DNA of 64,000 bases from Oegoconia quadripuncta (GCA_949316235.1 OX438754.1:7363501-7427500), one strand, 5' to 3'; shown: positions 1 to 11,600, numbered from the stretch's first letter. Translations and numbers: made by a program. The notes: generated by a model not told the origin, from the sequence alone.

Positions 1-651
1 GGGGAAACATTTATTTGCTTTTACATTTTTTGTAAATAACTGTGGACTTTGGAGATGAAAATTACTTTACCAAATTGTACTTTATGGATGCCATGAGTAC
101 TTGTCCTGTTTGAAAATACTAATTAAGCTAATATACACAGGTATTTTATTACCTAAGTTGGTAGAACATAGTGTTTATGAAAATAGTATATATTGGTATT
201 GATTTTCAAATCAATAATTATTTGTGTTTCTAGATAAATTTATTAAGCTTACAGTATGGGTGATACAGGCAAATGCTGATTATAGAAATGACTACCAACC
301 TATATTCAGAAAGAAAAACTAATCTTTAAAACCTTGTTTTCTTACTCCGGTAAAGTCTAACTCTAAATGTAGAGGTAACGAGTAATTGTAATTTATTCAT
401 TTAAAATGAAATCAATTATTTTATGTTTTGAGAGTTAACATGTAAGATTTTTTACCTGGCGGCAGCAAAAAGCATAAGTTATCTGTTTCACACACATTTG
501 GAGGTATGTGGGTTCCTTTATATCCCATCGGTTTGCCTCCAGTGCGTGGGAGTCATAGGCTATGTTATGTTTATATGAAACCAACATAGCGGCCATAATA
601 TAACATAACATAGAATGGCACTGATGTTTCTCTGCAAATCTTACGGAACCA
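1..651. other. AT-rich sequence without recognised feature
   Basis: No motif, repeat family or RNA gene is recognised. A minus-strand frame is open across 435-785 but its product has no recognisable domain, and it runs antisense into the R1-like element, so I do not call it a gene. Confidence 0.5.
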
Positions 652-784
652 CTAGTACCGAAGCTCTCCCAGTATTGGCAGGATATATGGCCAGTTGACC
701 TCTTCAGGATCTCCATCCAAGGGCGCGCGCCCAACCAGTTCCGTTCCCGCGGTCTCGCGTGCACCGACTTTAGAATAGGCGACA

Positions 785-1219
785 TGTCCCGTGTGTCTCG
801 TCTGTTTTGTGGGACTTGTGCTGAAGTGGGGGACCAACTTATCGCAGGCCCGTTGGGACTGTACAGATAAGGGGAGACAGTTGTACAGGTTTTTCCCTGA
901 CATCAGGGACCGCATGGCAAAGGGGTGGTTAGAGATAGACCATTGCACATCTCAGTTCTTAACAGGTCACGGGAATTTTAATTGGCCTTTGGCATTCGCC
1001 GAATCACCGAATTGCGATTGTGGCGATAGCGGACCATCATCACATCCCATTTTGAGTGTGGAGTGTGTAAACTGGAGGGAGGAACGTGAATTTACGCTTG
1101 ACGGTCTAAATTCAGTAGTTTGTCCGGTGTTCTACAACGACCTGGTCTCGAACAGACACAATTTACAAGCTTTCAAGCGTTTTCGTCACTCATATTACTG
1201 GCACTACTACTCGCGGTAG
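785..1219 (+). pseudogene. C-terminal end of an R1-like non-LTR retrotransposon ORF2
   Basis: An open frame of about 140 codons matches the extreme C-terminus of ORF2 in R1/TRAS/LOA-type non-LTR retrotransposons. Seen: a QFLTGHGNF motif (near residue 57), then the short zinc-knuckle-like block SPNCDCG..(H)..C and an 'EEREF' stretch, the order usual for these elements just before the stop codon. In the family this region follows the reverse transcriptase and, in some members, an RNase H; neither is recognisable upstream here, so the copy is 5' truncated. The annotated start codon is arbitrary. The region is clearly more GC-rich than its AT-rich surroundings, as is common for R1-clade elements. 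Not a functional gene. The clade assignment is by motif memory only. Confidence 0.75.
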
Positions 1220-1560
1220 CCTTCTGCTACTATCCCCCTCACTGCATCTAGGCGCAGTCCGTGGTGTATACAAAGCAGGGGCCCGAGCTTCACTCGACCT
1301 CCTTCCCCATAGGGTTGGTATTACTGCTGTTTGAATTTCATTGGCGAAACTCCCACTTGTCGAGGGGGAAGTGGGAAACTTCTTTTCCTACTTACACGCC
1401 CTATTTCTTTCTTTAATTAGTCTGGGGTCCAAGGTAGCATTAGAATCACGTAGGGCACCGTCTAACTTCAGTAGGCGCCGTGTCGAGTACCACTGTTGAT
1501 CCTGGCTTACAGGAGTTACAGTGGGAGGAGTGTGGAGGCGGGATAGCGGTCATAAATTAC
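1220..1560 (+). mobile_element. 3' UTR of the R1-like retrotransposon
   Basis: GC-rich sequence continues directly after the stop codon for about 340 bases and then drops to the AT-rich background. It holds short self-complementary parts, for example CCCACTTG and GGGGAAGTGGG around 1352-1376. It is taken as the retrotransposon 3' UTR by position and composition. The exact 3' end and any target-site duplication are not resolved. Confidence 0.5.
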
Positions 1561-1784
1561 GAAATAGTAATAGAGGCGAAAAACTAGCCTATCACTATAC
1601 ACTATATTATTTAAAATGAAAATTATGTTTTCTATTAGACTATTTTATAGCCATTCGCTCCGTTTAAGAAATAACCTGAAAGTTGTTTCAAATCTTTTAG
1701 TTCATTTTTAGCCAGTTGGATTTTAAGATTCCTTTATAAACGTACATACATAACCTTACCACCTTTATTCCAAGCGAATTGGTC

Positions 1785-2016
1785 AGAGATCTCAAATGTT
1801 AGCGCTTGGGTATTCCAAACATTAAAAGTTTAATGCTTGGTGCAACCTTCATGGTTCACTTTCTGAAATATACAGAAATGTGATTTAGGGTGAGCCCATC
1901 GCCATTAAAACGTACAAGTCTATCGATGTTTTTCTGTGTAAAGTCGCATATTTGTCTTTTACGATACCCACGGGAAGAGACAGATTGGTTCTTTTTACGT
2001 GCCGAAACCACACCTC
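1785..2016 (-). repeat. Dispersed repeat L, near full-length copy
   Basis: On the minus strand this reads GTGCCGAAACCAC (as its complement), then a GGGTGTCGTAAAAG-like block, a 'taacggcgatgggct' block and an ATTAAAC/TTTAATG-like end near a TTTGGAATACCCAAGCG-like block. The same blocks in the same order recur at 11.93-12.03 kb and 30.73-30.95 kb. It is about 230 bases and has no coding frame. I know this sequence as common in Lepidoptera but cannot name its class. Confidence 0.7.
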
Positions 2017-2019
2017 ACA

Positions 2020-2038
2020 AAATTTTTTTTTTTTTTTT
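2020..2038. repeat. Poly-T tract at the end of repeat L
   Basis: A run of about 17 T directly follows the 'cacctcacaaaa' edge of repeat L. It may be that element's tail or an unrelated homopolymer. Confidence 0.6.
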
Positions 2039-2636
2039 GTAGATGTTCTATTTACCGGGGTTAAATATGTGTGTTACCATTTCCAATACATACTTAATAT
2101 GAGTCTTATAATACACACTGTGTGTACATACATACAATGTGTGAGATATCGTGCTTAAGGAGAGTCACATGCCAAACCATGTCATAGGGCTTCCTAAACA
2201 AATATTTTCTTTCGCGAGTTTTCTAATTTCCATCGTTCCACTGTTTGCTTTCAATTAGAAGTTATAAAATAAGCTTCTAATTTAACTTTTTCTTGATGGA
2301 ACCCGTCTAGAGGTTGATGCAAAGTTCAGAACAATGAACAAATTAAGATAATGGTGCGCGTCTCCGGGGATGCTTTGCCTTTGGTTCTACACTCAAGCAC
2401 TCATCGTTATTAAATTATTATTACTCACTTAGAATTTTTAAGCTTGATTGTGATGATAAAAAATATAGAATAATCCATTTACATTTTGATATTTCTGTGT
2501 CCTAAATCAATATTTGTATTTACAAAGCCATTATCAATAACCTATAAATTCTAATGGTTTCTATCCACTAGTGCATTGAAAATCAATATTAACTCTATGA
2601 TTTATGCCATCTTTGCAAATACAGTAGTATGGATCT

Positions 2637-2866
2637 ATGAAAACTAATATATTCGTACCTAACTTCAAAAAAGGAGGAGGTTCTCAATTCGTCGGAATCT
2701 TTTTTTATATATGTTCTCCGATTACTCGAAGACGCCTACACCGATTCGAGAAATTCTTTTTTTGTTTCAAAGGGTATGCTTTCCAGGTGGTCCTATTGGC
2801 ACCAAGTCAGGATCCGATGATGGAATTCCAGGGAAATCGAAGGCAACTTCAAATATTATAGGCACG
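2637..2866 (+). repeat. Dispersed repeat M ('AACTTCAAAAAAGGAGGAGG'), long copy
   Basis: The block AACTTCAAAAAAGGAGGAGG followed by TTCTCAATTCG, a T-rich stretch, 'gttctccgattactcgaag', and then 'ggtggtcct' and 'gatgatggaattccag' is the longest copy of a repeat that recurs as 50-70-base pieces at 12.5, 24.8, 37.6 and 49.5 kb. The open frame of 74 codons through it is incidental. This sequence is known to me as widespread in Lepidoptera; its transposon class is uncertain. Confidence 0.7.
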
Positions 2867-5667
2867 TTTTTTTCTTTATTTTTCTAAACTTATTCAGACA
2901 TAAGCATCTGGTAGACATCATCTCATCTTGCTGAGATGATGATGAAAGGCACAACTTCTTAATGGTCAGGAATTAAGGAGTCTTTATATAATATAGGCAC
3001 ATATATACCGTTAGTTGTCCTCCCTTAAGTTATTACGGGTATAATAAGTCTATAATATATATTAAGTCTCAATAATGAGTCATATTGTACAAACAAGGGT
3101 ATTCCTTACTCAATCATGGTATAACTTTGTCTTCCGCCACATCGTCACTTTCTATCAGGTGAAATTGTGGTCAAACGACTATCCAGTTAATTATATAAAA
3201 AAATACGCTTAAACTATTTGGTACAGAAACTTGGACTACGCCTTAGATTAATATACAAAGGGTACTCTAAAGATGAAATTTCAAAAATATCACGTGGGCG
3301 GAGCAGGGGCTAAACGTTCCTATCATGTAGGTACGTTAATAATATACAGAATTTGTTTCCTTTAGAATGTAATCCTACGAATATTCGTAAACCCGTACGC
3401 AACTCAGAAATGAAATGGAATTGCTGAGTATGGCAATTCATTAAACCTGTGACCGGGTAAAAGGTCAAATTCTCCTTTCATCTATACCTAAGTGTACCTA
3501 TACTGGTGACGCACACGACCAAAAATGTATTTGTGGAAGACATTGCCATAAAAGAGAGTAATCTTCACTCGATATAGTAAAATCATCGTCATAGAACAAA
3601 CACTTGTCTTGTTCATGCGCAAAACGTAACAACGAATGCTAAGTACTCTACGGCTTGTATTAATAAAACGATTTTGAGATATGAGTTTTAATCAATACTA
3701 TTCTTTTAATACTGTCTGTAATCAATAAATATAAAGGTCTTCTAGTCTGAGTTGTCGATATCAAAGTTTTGTAGGTTATGCGATAAACGGCTAGCGGAGA
3801 TAAATAGCTAAACATTAGCGATTTATGTCACGTGACTGTCTTTCAACGTCATTGCGTTCGATCGCTAAAAAATTCTTACGTGGTACTGTATTCAATTTTT
3901 TTTATTTCATTGTATTTTATTGTACATAATATATCATGTAGGTACCAATTTTATTTCAACATAATAATGTTGAAATAAAATTTTATTGGTTCACTTCAGT
4001 GTCAACTTAAATCCATCTTAATCTTGACAACGTTTTATTTAAACGAGCTTAAACTCTGTTTCTCCATTTTAATATTATGCATAAATTAAATCGTTTTTTG
4101 CATATTCCACGCGTAATTGCACATTGTACAATACAATTCTATCATATCGAACACATGTGCCGTCCAACTTCTGCATGTGACAGAAAAATATTATTATTTT
4201 CACGATGGAAACTTATTTATTACTATCCAGATAAAATTTATTTACGATTTCTTGGAAACTCGTAGAACGCACTCGGTCGGTCTGGAGACGTGACAAATTG
4301 TTTCAGATGCTGGGTTTTAAGCGGTACAATCCGAGACGTGTGCCGAAAGCAATATCCTTGTAACATTTACCTTTACTTTTATAATTCAATTGATAGTTTG
4401 ACAAAAATTTAAAACAACACGAGCAAATATTTTAAATTAATTTTTTTTTGCAATGATTAACAGTAATTCGTCGTTTGATTGAAATCCATCCAGTCGTTGG
4501 GATGCATCGAGGGTGTGTCTGCGTATGTATACATTATTTCCTTTGGTTTACAATTCTAAAATTTTAGGTTAACATGTACAAATAGCGAAAATGAGTTCAG
4601 ACAACATTGTAATTACTACAATCGAACATGATTGTCCAATATCTAACTTACATGACACTTTATTACAAGATAATTTACCCCTTACATAAAAAATATACCT
4701 CATAAAATTTACTATATAGCTATGTGCTAAACTGATTAATAATTTGATTCTGGGCCCACATCCCCTGCATTTCAAGTTCGTCGACTTCGAGACAACAAGA
4801 GGCGTCGAATGAATCATCAACACCGTGATATCAGTGAAGCCTCTCCCATTTGTGCGATTTGTAATATCTATACCTCGGAGCTCAAAGGGTGTAACCACCA
4901 AAACTCGATTTTACAGGAAAGCCAAAAAACAATACAATATTATTTTCTACATAACTTTGTTTATTTTTGCCCCAAATTAACCATTCTAAGACCAAAAGTC
5001 TTAATTTCTTTTGATGCAGAACACTGTAAAAGTATGATCCAAATAAATTGAAAAGTAACAATAATAGCTTTCTTATACAACCCGAAAAATTGCATGTTTG
5101 CGGTGGTTACACCCCAAAAATCATTGGATGTTTGATGAGTGATGGTTGTAACCAACAATTTGCCCACTAATTCTATCAGTTTGTGGACAGTTACTTTTGT
5201 TTTTCAGCTGATTAAATATCAATTAAAGAGAGAAAAGAAGTAAGTTTCCCTTTACTTGATGTTTAATGATATTATTTATTGCATGTCACAAATTTTAGTT
5301 AGAGTCAAGTGTCCCATTCCCCCCCGGCTTTTGGCTACGTGGCAAAATTCACAGCAGTATTAAATATGAGGAAGTTAAACGTTAAACTATCACAGGTAAG
5401 TAGGTATTACACGTTAATGCGTAATAGTCGAAAAACTTATATAAAATGTACACTCAGTTGAAAATGATTTATCAAACAACAAAAATAAGTCTCAGTCCGC
5501 ATATTATGAGGACAAGTACGGTACCCTACACTGCGCGTAGCCCGCCACATAAATTCTGTACATGCCTAAATATATGTGTGAAAAGAGCCATCAAAATCCG
5601 TTCTGGAGTTTTTCCGTGATACGCGTCCAAATAAACAAAGAATACGATGTTATTATATGAGTTGATA
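2867..5667. other. 2.8 kb without recognised gene or repeat
   Basis: AT-rich sequence. It holds a hairpin at 3944-3990 and a 13-base inverted pair (GGGTGTAACCACC near 4887 and its complement near 5104). Overlapping frames on both strands at 4.57-5.17 kb give products with no recognisable domain, so they are treated as chance. Confidence 0.45.
3944..3990. repeat. Short palindrome (hairpin)
   Basis: The arms TTTTATTTCAACAT (3949-3962) and ATGTTGAAATAAAA (3967-3980) are perfect complements around four bases, extended by CCAAT/ATTGG with minor mismatches. It could be the remains of a tiny inverted-repeat element. Confidence 0.6.
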
Positions 5668-5669
5668 TA

Positions 5670-5950
5670 CAGGGCGTCCCACGGCTATGCCGCATGGAGG
5701 GAAAGTACCTTGAATTTTGTAGATGGAACATTTTACTGAAAGAAGACATTATTTTAATTTAAAAACAATTTAAACTGCATTCATAGATTTTTAAATAAGT
5801 ACATGGTTGAACCGGGAATCGAACCATTTATTTATAAAAAAAAATTACCATGTAACTTTATCATACCAATCGAAAGGCTTCATCATAAGGATTATTTTTT
5901 GCTAAATAACATATTGTCAGAAATAAAAGGAAGACCATGAATTTTAACAT
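5670..5950 (+). repeat. Left terminal inverted repeat of mariner-like copy 1
   Basis: It pairs with 6427-6709. It contains the complement of GGTTCGATTCCCGGTTC (around 5811-5827), a sequence resembling the T-loop/B-box of a tRNA gene, which is kept in both TIRs of this element and of copy 2. Confidence 0.85.
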
Positions 5951-6126
5951 TAGATGTTCAATTTTGTTCAGAAAAATGAAAAGCTGACATTGCCGTAAGG
6001 ACATACAACTGACATTATCATTACTAATACTAATTACCCACTCGAGAAGTATGCATCATTTCCCTATTATAATTTAAGTTCATGATAAAATGATAAAGAG
6101 ATACGTAATTAGTAAGTAGGACTATC

Positions 6127-6516
6127 TCAATGAACATTTTCTTTCCTGGATCGGGACAAATGGACGAAAAAATGGCCGCCGAGATCCCCAGATCTAACCC
6201 CGTTAGATTTTTTTTATGGGGTTATGTAAAAAATTTACTTTACAAGAACCAGTGTCAAAGTGTCCACGAGCTACAAACTGAACTTCGACGTATTATTCTA
6301 AATATCCACCACAACATGATCAAAAAATCGACAGGGAGCGAAATAATCAAAAGAGTGCGACTTTGTATTGAACAGGATTGGACTCATTTTGAGCATTTGA
6401 TAAATTTGATTAATTTTGTATTAAAAATGTTAAAATTCATGGTCTTCCTTTTATTTCTGACACTATGTTATTTAGCAAAAAATTATCCTTATGATGAAGC
6501 CTTTCGATCGGTATGA
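6127..6516 (+). pseudogene. Transposase C-terminus, frameshifted (Tc1/mariner superfamily)
   Basis: Two frames together give the end of a DDE transposase. The upstream frame reads WPPRSPDLTPLDFF, the conserved block around the third catalytic acidic residue. At a run of eight T (6208-6215) that frame is lost and the reading continues in the neighbouring frame as LWGYVKN, ending with THFEHLI near 6400, the usual C-terminus of this group. A ninth T would keep one frame, so the break looks like a single-base deletion in a homopolymer. The single open frame 6130-6516 therefore mis-reads the motif (as IPRSNPVRFF). The frame's stop lies inside the right TIR. The N-terminal DNA-binding part and the first two catalytic residues are missing. 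Confidence 0.8.
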
Positions 6517-6709
6517 TAAAGTTACATGGTAATTTTTTTTTTATAAATAAAGGGTTCGATTCCCGGTTCAACCATGTACTTATTCAAAAATCTATGAATG
6601 CAGTTTAAATTGTTTTTTAAATTAAAATAATGTCTTCTTTCAGTAAAATGTTCCATCTACAAAATTCAAGGTACTTTCCCTCCATGTGGCATAGCCGTGG
6701 GACGCCCTG
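6427..6709 (-). repeat. Right terminal inverted repeat of mariner-like copy 1
   Basis: Inverted partner of 5670-5950. GGTTCGATTCCCGGTTC is at about 6553-6569, preceded by a run of T. Confidence 0.85.
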
Positions 6710-6711
6710 TA

Positions 6712-7555
6712 TATAGGTAAGTAAATATAAAGATCCTAAGTCCATCTCTGTTAAAGCAACCAATTACTAATCTCAAACTACATAAAAAATCGTGGGTTAC
6801 ATTAAATCTTCTTGCCTATATTCCGAGCCTATTTACATTGCTTCAAACACGAACAGGGATTTGCCTATCGCACGCAATCATGGACCGTAAGCTACTTTAA
6901 GTATTCCCTCAAATCCTACGCCCGGGAATTGTGGAAAATCTTTGTCCGGGATCTTTTCAATGAAATTCAATTCCCTTAGATGCGCACATTTCTTTTATCT
7001 ACTTATTTGTATCCATTGTCTTTGCGATCAAAAAAATGGGAACTTCTATTATGTTCAAGACACACTGCAATTTTGTTACGTATCTATAATGAAGCAGCAG
7101 GATAGTGGAGAAATACGTAGATTCGTGGCGTATCAATCCCGAACCTTTTCACAGTGAACGTCATTATCAATCCACTAAAGCTGATTTGACTACATTATGG
7201 AGTGACGTTTACTGTGATAAGTTTATAAAGCCGAGATTAATCTATTCAATCGTTGTACACAGTGCTCGAACTTTTTCATATCACCATAAGTGATTCCCTT
7301 CGATTGAAACGCATTGAAATATAAATACGTGATCTAGAACTATACCATAACGATACTAGAATCTAAGATCAATAGTAAGATAAAATCAACTTATACTTGC
7401 ATCCGTGTAGTGCATGAACGATAAGTGTCTGTCGGCTAGTTAAATTTCAATACAACACACTTTACTCAGAAATGTAATATGGTCATTATTTTTTGCAACC
7501 TTCTTTGAGCAAAGTCGATCTTTCCGCGCTAATCGAATAAACACCAGCAAAGTTG
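6712..7555. other. No recognised feature
   Basis: AT-rich sequence. Two overlapping open frames of 60-70 codons (6942-7293) have no recognisable product. Confidence 0.4.
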
Positions 7556-7559
7556 TATG

Positions 7560-7700
7560 GAATTTCACTGCTGGTGAGTCTTACCCAACTATCCTACGAT
7601 CCGTCCTGACGTCCTACGCTTTGCTTACCGGTGCGTGGCCTCCACTCGAGAACTTTAATGCCTCACCAGCCATCATTTCTTCGAGCATGTGTATAGGATA
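7560..7700 (-). pseudogene. Scrap of RTE-like retrotransposon C-terminus
   Basis: The stretch 'gcttaccggtgcgtggcctccact' to 'aatgcctcaccagccatca' matches, on the minus strand, the same block as the scraps at 35.3-35.5 kb (minus) and 48.74-48.90 kb (plus): a W-G-I-K/V..E-W-R-P-R-like segment. It is heavily degraded and is assigned by comparison within this window. Confidence 0.4.
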
Positions 7701-7891
7701 AGAAGATATAAACTTGACGCCTTCAGGCTTATATAATAGAGTCTAAGGACAATTTACTTGAATTATCACATGGTTTGTTAGGTATTAAACATAAAAGTAT
7801 ACAAGCATGTGATACCCTGTAAGGGCACCGCAAAAGTATGAGAGAGGGTTTCTTATATATAATTATATTCTCTTCCTAACTTAAAGAACCC

Positions 7892-7957
7892 TAATGTGAA
7901 GAAATTCCGTATCAAGTAGGTATTATTTCATACTTAATACAAAATTTCTTCACATTA
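7892..7957. repeat. 66-base hairpin with 27-base arms
   Basis: 7892-7918 and 7931-7957 are complementary at about 24 of 27 positions around a 12-base loop (GGTATTATTTCA). The shape resembles a miRNA precursor or a tiny palindromic element. There is no evidence of expression. Confidence 0.6.
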
Positions 7958-10494
7958 ACCTATAACTAATTTAAAACTGTTTTCTATTTATTTTAAAAAC
8001 TTTTATAATATTAACTGTTTGTACTTACTATACTATTTCATTAGATACTAAACTTTAAATTATCTATATTTCAATACGCAAGATACATTATTTATTAGAC
8101 TTATTATCATTTAGTAGTTCTCCTATATTATAAAATGCTTTACTTAATAAATACGTTTTCAATAATTTTCCAAAACGTGATAAATTTTCTTAATTTTTCC
8201 CTAAGGATAGAATTATAAATTTAATAAATCCTTTATATATCCTTATCCATCTTACGAAAGCCTCATCGGTTTGTGTAGATGGTGAGTTCACAATTCTATC
8301 TGGTTTATTATTAGTAAACAAAACTAGCAATATATGTATGTTATTATGATTTTCCAGATTTTTTTTTGTGTATTCAATTTAGTAGATCACGTGATAATGC
8401 TATTTAAATTACATTGCATCAATAGTGTAGCTGTGTATCACAAAGAAATAAATAAATAATGTGAAATTTCTATCTTAGCGGGCTTAATTTTATATTTTAT
8501 TTATGATGATTATTTGATTTATCCAATTTCTGTCAGTTACTGCATCAAAATCATGAAAGGCGATTTGTTGTTTTGAGACTGGTGTCGATGCTCTTGGGGC
8601 ATGCTTGAAATGTTTAGAATAGTATATCCTTTTTTGATTTCGAAAATACCAATCTACAAATTTAAAATTTAGTTAAACTCCAAGAGACTATGATTATAAT
8701 TATCCTCTTAATAAACGAACCAATTGCAACTGTGTTCAAACTAAATATCTTCGAATTATATAGGACATCTTGCAAACACCAACTTTTAAAATAAAAACAG
8801 ATTTCAAATTGATTCAGTCGTTTTGGCGTTCTAATAACACTTGTCGTCGTTATTTGAGTACGTAAAATTTAAAAAGGGTATTAAGAACTAAGAAAAACAG
8901 CACCATTAGTTATATTTCATTTTCATTCAAGCAACGCATTATTTTAAGTAAAAAAATCCATCCATTATAATGTTCGAAGAAATTGGCGCTTTACGCACGA
9001 ACTCCCTATATGATTGAACACTAAACATCACGCTTGAAAACCCATAAGAAAACGGTTTTATAATAACGGAAAATGGCCATCCCAGCTACGATACATCACT
9101 TAACATCCGGCATCTGAGGACGTAACGACCCTCGAACAGACCCTGGCCGTACCACGGTAGACTACAAAATAGTCTGTCGATACAAACCCTTGTCAGCCAC
9201 GCGAAAATGCCTGCCGAAAATAGAGGTGTTCTCTCAAGGGAAAGATTAAAATGCTCCATGCATTCGACAGCCCCAAGATAGCGGCTTTGAAAGCTGTCTT
9301 TGCTTCCTTTGGCTATTGTTAGAAGGTTTCTGGTAAAAAGACAGGATTGATCACACAATAACCATAAGATTCAACTATTTGTCAATATATAAAAAACAAG
9401 AAAATGTGAATTGTATGTCAAAGGCTGCAGACGACAGGATTACCAGCAAAAATATATTAGCGTTGCTGTCAGAGCAGACCTGTAAAACAACGTATAAACT
9501 GCCCAAGGGCTTATCGTAAAAAATAAAATAAAGTATAATTAAAAGCGGTCACAAGTGTCAAAAGTAGTTGGTAAACCCATCATAGTGAGTGTTGTGGTCG
9601 TGCGGAGCCTAAAAGATGTAGGTCATCTACAGTGATGAAAATCTTTTGTCTCCATAAAATCTATGTAACCCTCTATAAAATATTAGTCCATTTCAAACCC
9701 TAATTTACAAAGCCTTTGGCATCTCGAATCCCAAGAGGCGAATCAAATCGGCAGCAATGCCCGCCACTAGAAACTGTATAATGTACCTAGCTAAGACCGC
9801 TGTAAACGAGCCGATTTATCTCGAAATCCTCACTTGAATGGCTAGGATTGCTTGTATAAGCACGACACAATGCAAACAATGTCGACTATCTCAGACAATA
9901 TGACTGTAAGTCCACCTTATTCATGACTAAGCGTTACGAGCCAAGAGAGTTAAGCGAGCTTTCCCGAGTTACCGATGAAATATAGAATTACATTTTGTCT
10001 TTGGTTCTGTTGAAATTATAGAGGATTAACTACAATTTATCTATCGTGGGTATCGTGAAACATAAAGCAGAAGAAAGGATGTAAATAGATTTTACGTAAA
10101 TAATAAGTGACGGGCATTGACGTCAGGCTCACAATAAACTGGGGACCATTTTCCAGAGTTAGGGATAGTTGTTTATGCACATCGGGATAGTACTGTAACA
10201 TGGGTGTCAATGATAAGACTGTGCTGCTCATATTAACTCTGTATATTCAATCTTTTAACACGGATCACATTGTTTATTATAAAATTGGTCGATCGGAGAC
10301 CGCTCTGGAGCGACGGTGCGAGCTCTCTCCCGAATGAATTTCTATTCCTTATTGAAAAATCCTATTTCTTTTTTAAACAACGCGCCGTCTACCACGACCA
10401 GCATCACGCCACACGATTCCAATTCATTTCACTTCATTTCATTTCATTTAGAATTAGTGATTTTTTGCAGTATACTGTAACTATGGTTTCATTT
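7958..10494. other. 2.5 kb without recognised gene or repeat
   Basis: AT-rich sequence. A minus-strand frame at 9086-9358 (90 codons) gives a protein with no recognised domain or signal and no splice context that I can defend. A short TTTCA-type repeat lies at 10425-10450, next to the tail of a SINE. Confidence 0.4.
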
Positions 10495-10806
10495 ATTTTT
10501 TATGCACGACGGATTCGTACTTGACCTCAATCACACCTAATGTTAAGTGAAGATGAGGTCGAAGGTGGAAGCGTACTAGCCCGAAAACCCCAACACATTT
10601 GGGGGACTGGCTATCTTATCTCTGACAACCGGAACACAACATTGCTGTTTGACGGCAATAAGATGGTGGTAGCTAGCCAGGCGGACATTTAAAATGCCCC
10701 ACCACCAACCAAACCGAATACTTAAACATGTACCCCGTTGGGGATCGAACCCGCGATCTCCGAATCGTAAACCCAATGTTGTTTACATTGAGCCACGGAG
10801 GCGGTT
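10495..10806 (-). mobile_element. SINE family A, full length
   Basis: Reading on the minus strand: AACCGCCTCCGTGGCTCAATG (A-box region), then GGTTCGATCCCCAACGGGG (B-box), then 'cggtttggttggtggt', 'gtccgcctggctagctacc', 'cagcaatg', 'gtgttccggttgtcagag', and a 3' end GTCGTGCATAAAA. The tRNA-like head with Pol III boxes and the defined A-rich end mark a tRNA-derived SINE. Related copies lie at 29.2, 32.0, 48.4, 56.5 and 60.6 kb, with 3' scraps at 14.0, 25.1 and 55.0 kb. The open frames through it are artefacts. Confidence 0.85.
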
Positions 10807-11600
10807 AATAAATATGATGCTAAATACCACAATACCAACGCTATTGGTGTACTCCGGAATCTATCCAGACAGTTTTACTTTCGGCGGCAATACCGTAAAG
10901 AGAGCCTTTCCTTAATAAATGAAACAGTTCTACAAATATACTAAATATTGTCTACGTCAAATAGTTTCTAAAACGTTTTGCTATTTTTGGTACGAAATAT
11001 GAAAAAGACCTATCGTACCTACCTATATGAAGTAAATATTAATACGAAATGGAATAGATTGACGTCACCTGCTTTGACATCGGGTTTCGCAAAGTTGCTA
11101 ACTTCAAAGTAAAGGGCACTGCGTTTAAATAAATTTCGTTGTTGTGATGAACTGAAAATTGAAGAACAAATGAAAATGGACGCCTGTACAAACTTTCTAC
11201 GTAGAACGTTAAAATTACAATAACACGGTTTTTTCAGTATTCACTTGAATACTTTATTACAGTTGTAAAAACTGTAAAAAATCACAACGAATGCATATTT
11301 TTAACAATATATTTGATACTTTATTGCTAATTTCTATTATAAAGAGTAGTATTTACATACCGGTTTTATTTAAAATTTCCGAGTTATGTTCGTCCCGCGG
11401 GAACTACTAACTACTGACTTTATAGGACATAGGATAATTCTATGTCCTATTCCAAGGCCTGTCCCAAAATTTCAATCCGTTTAGCCGTGAATGAGCAACA
11501 AACAAACAAAGATCTATACTTTCACATGTCCAATAATATTTTGGATACGGTATTTTATTTTGGGAAATCCAGCCCCCCTATACAAACGTTTTTAACGACA
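10807..11600. other. No recognised gene; one short palindrome
   Basis: AT-rich. A perfect 11-base inverted repeat (ATAGGACATAG / CTATGTCCTAT, 11422-11450) surrounds a 7-base spacer. Nothing else is recognised. Confidence 0.45.

Larger units (their letters stand above)
5670..6709 (+). mobile_element. Tc1/mariner-superfamily element with ~280-bp inverted repeats (copy 1)
   Basis: A 1,040-base element is bounded by CAGGGCGTCCC at the left and GGGACGCCCTG at the right, with TA on both outer flanks (5668-5669, 6710-6711), the target duplication of Tc1/mariner elements. The two ends are inverted copies of each other over about 281 bases (5670-5950 and 6427-6709) with few mismatches. The interior is only ~475 bases and encodes just the end of a transposase, so this is an internally deleted, non-autonomous copy. 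A diverged relative lies at 59.19-60.09 kb. Confidence 0.85.

Noticed and set aside
435..948. Minus-strand ORFs of 116 and 98 codons
   Set aside because: They run antisense to, or in front of, the R1-like element and have no recognisable domain; shadows or chance.
9086..9358. Minus-strand ORF of 90 codons as a host gene
   Set aside because: The protein looks like ordinary random coding, with no signal peptide, motif or supporting splice sites that I can defend.
10694..10803. A genuine tRNA gene at the GGTTCGATCCCC sequence
   Set aside because: The same sequence recurs with a constant ~300-base 3' extension and A-rich end, so it is a SINE head. No complete cloverleaf with a paired acceptor stem is visible in any copy.
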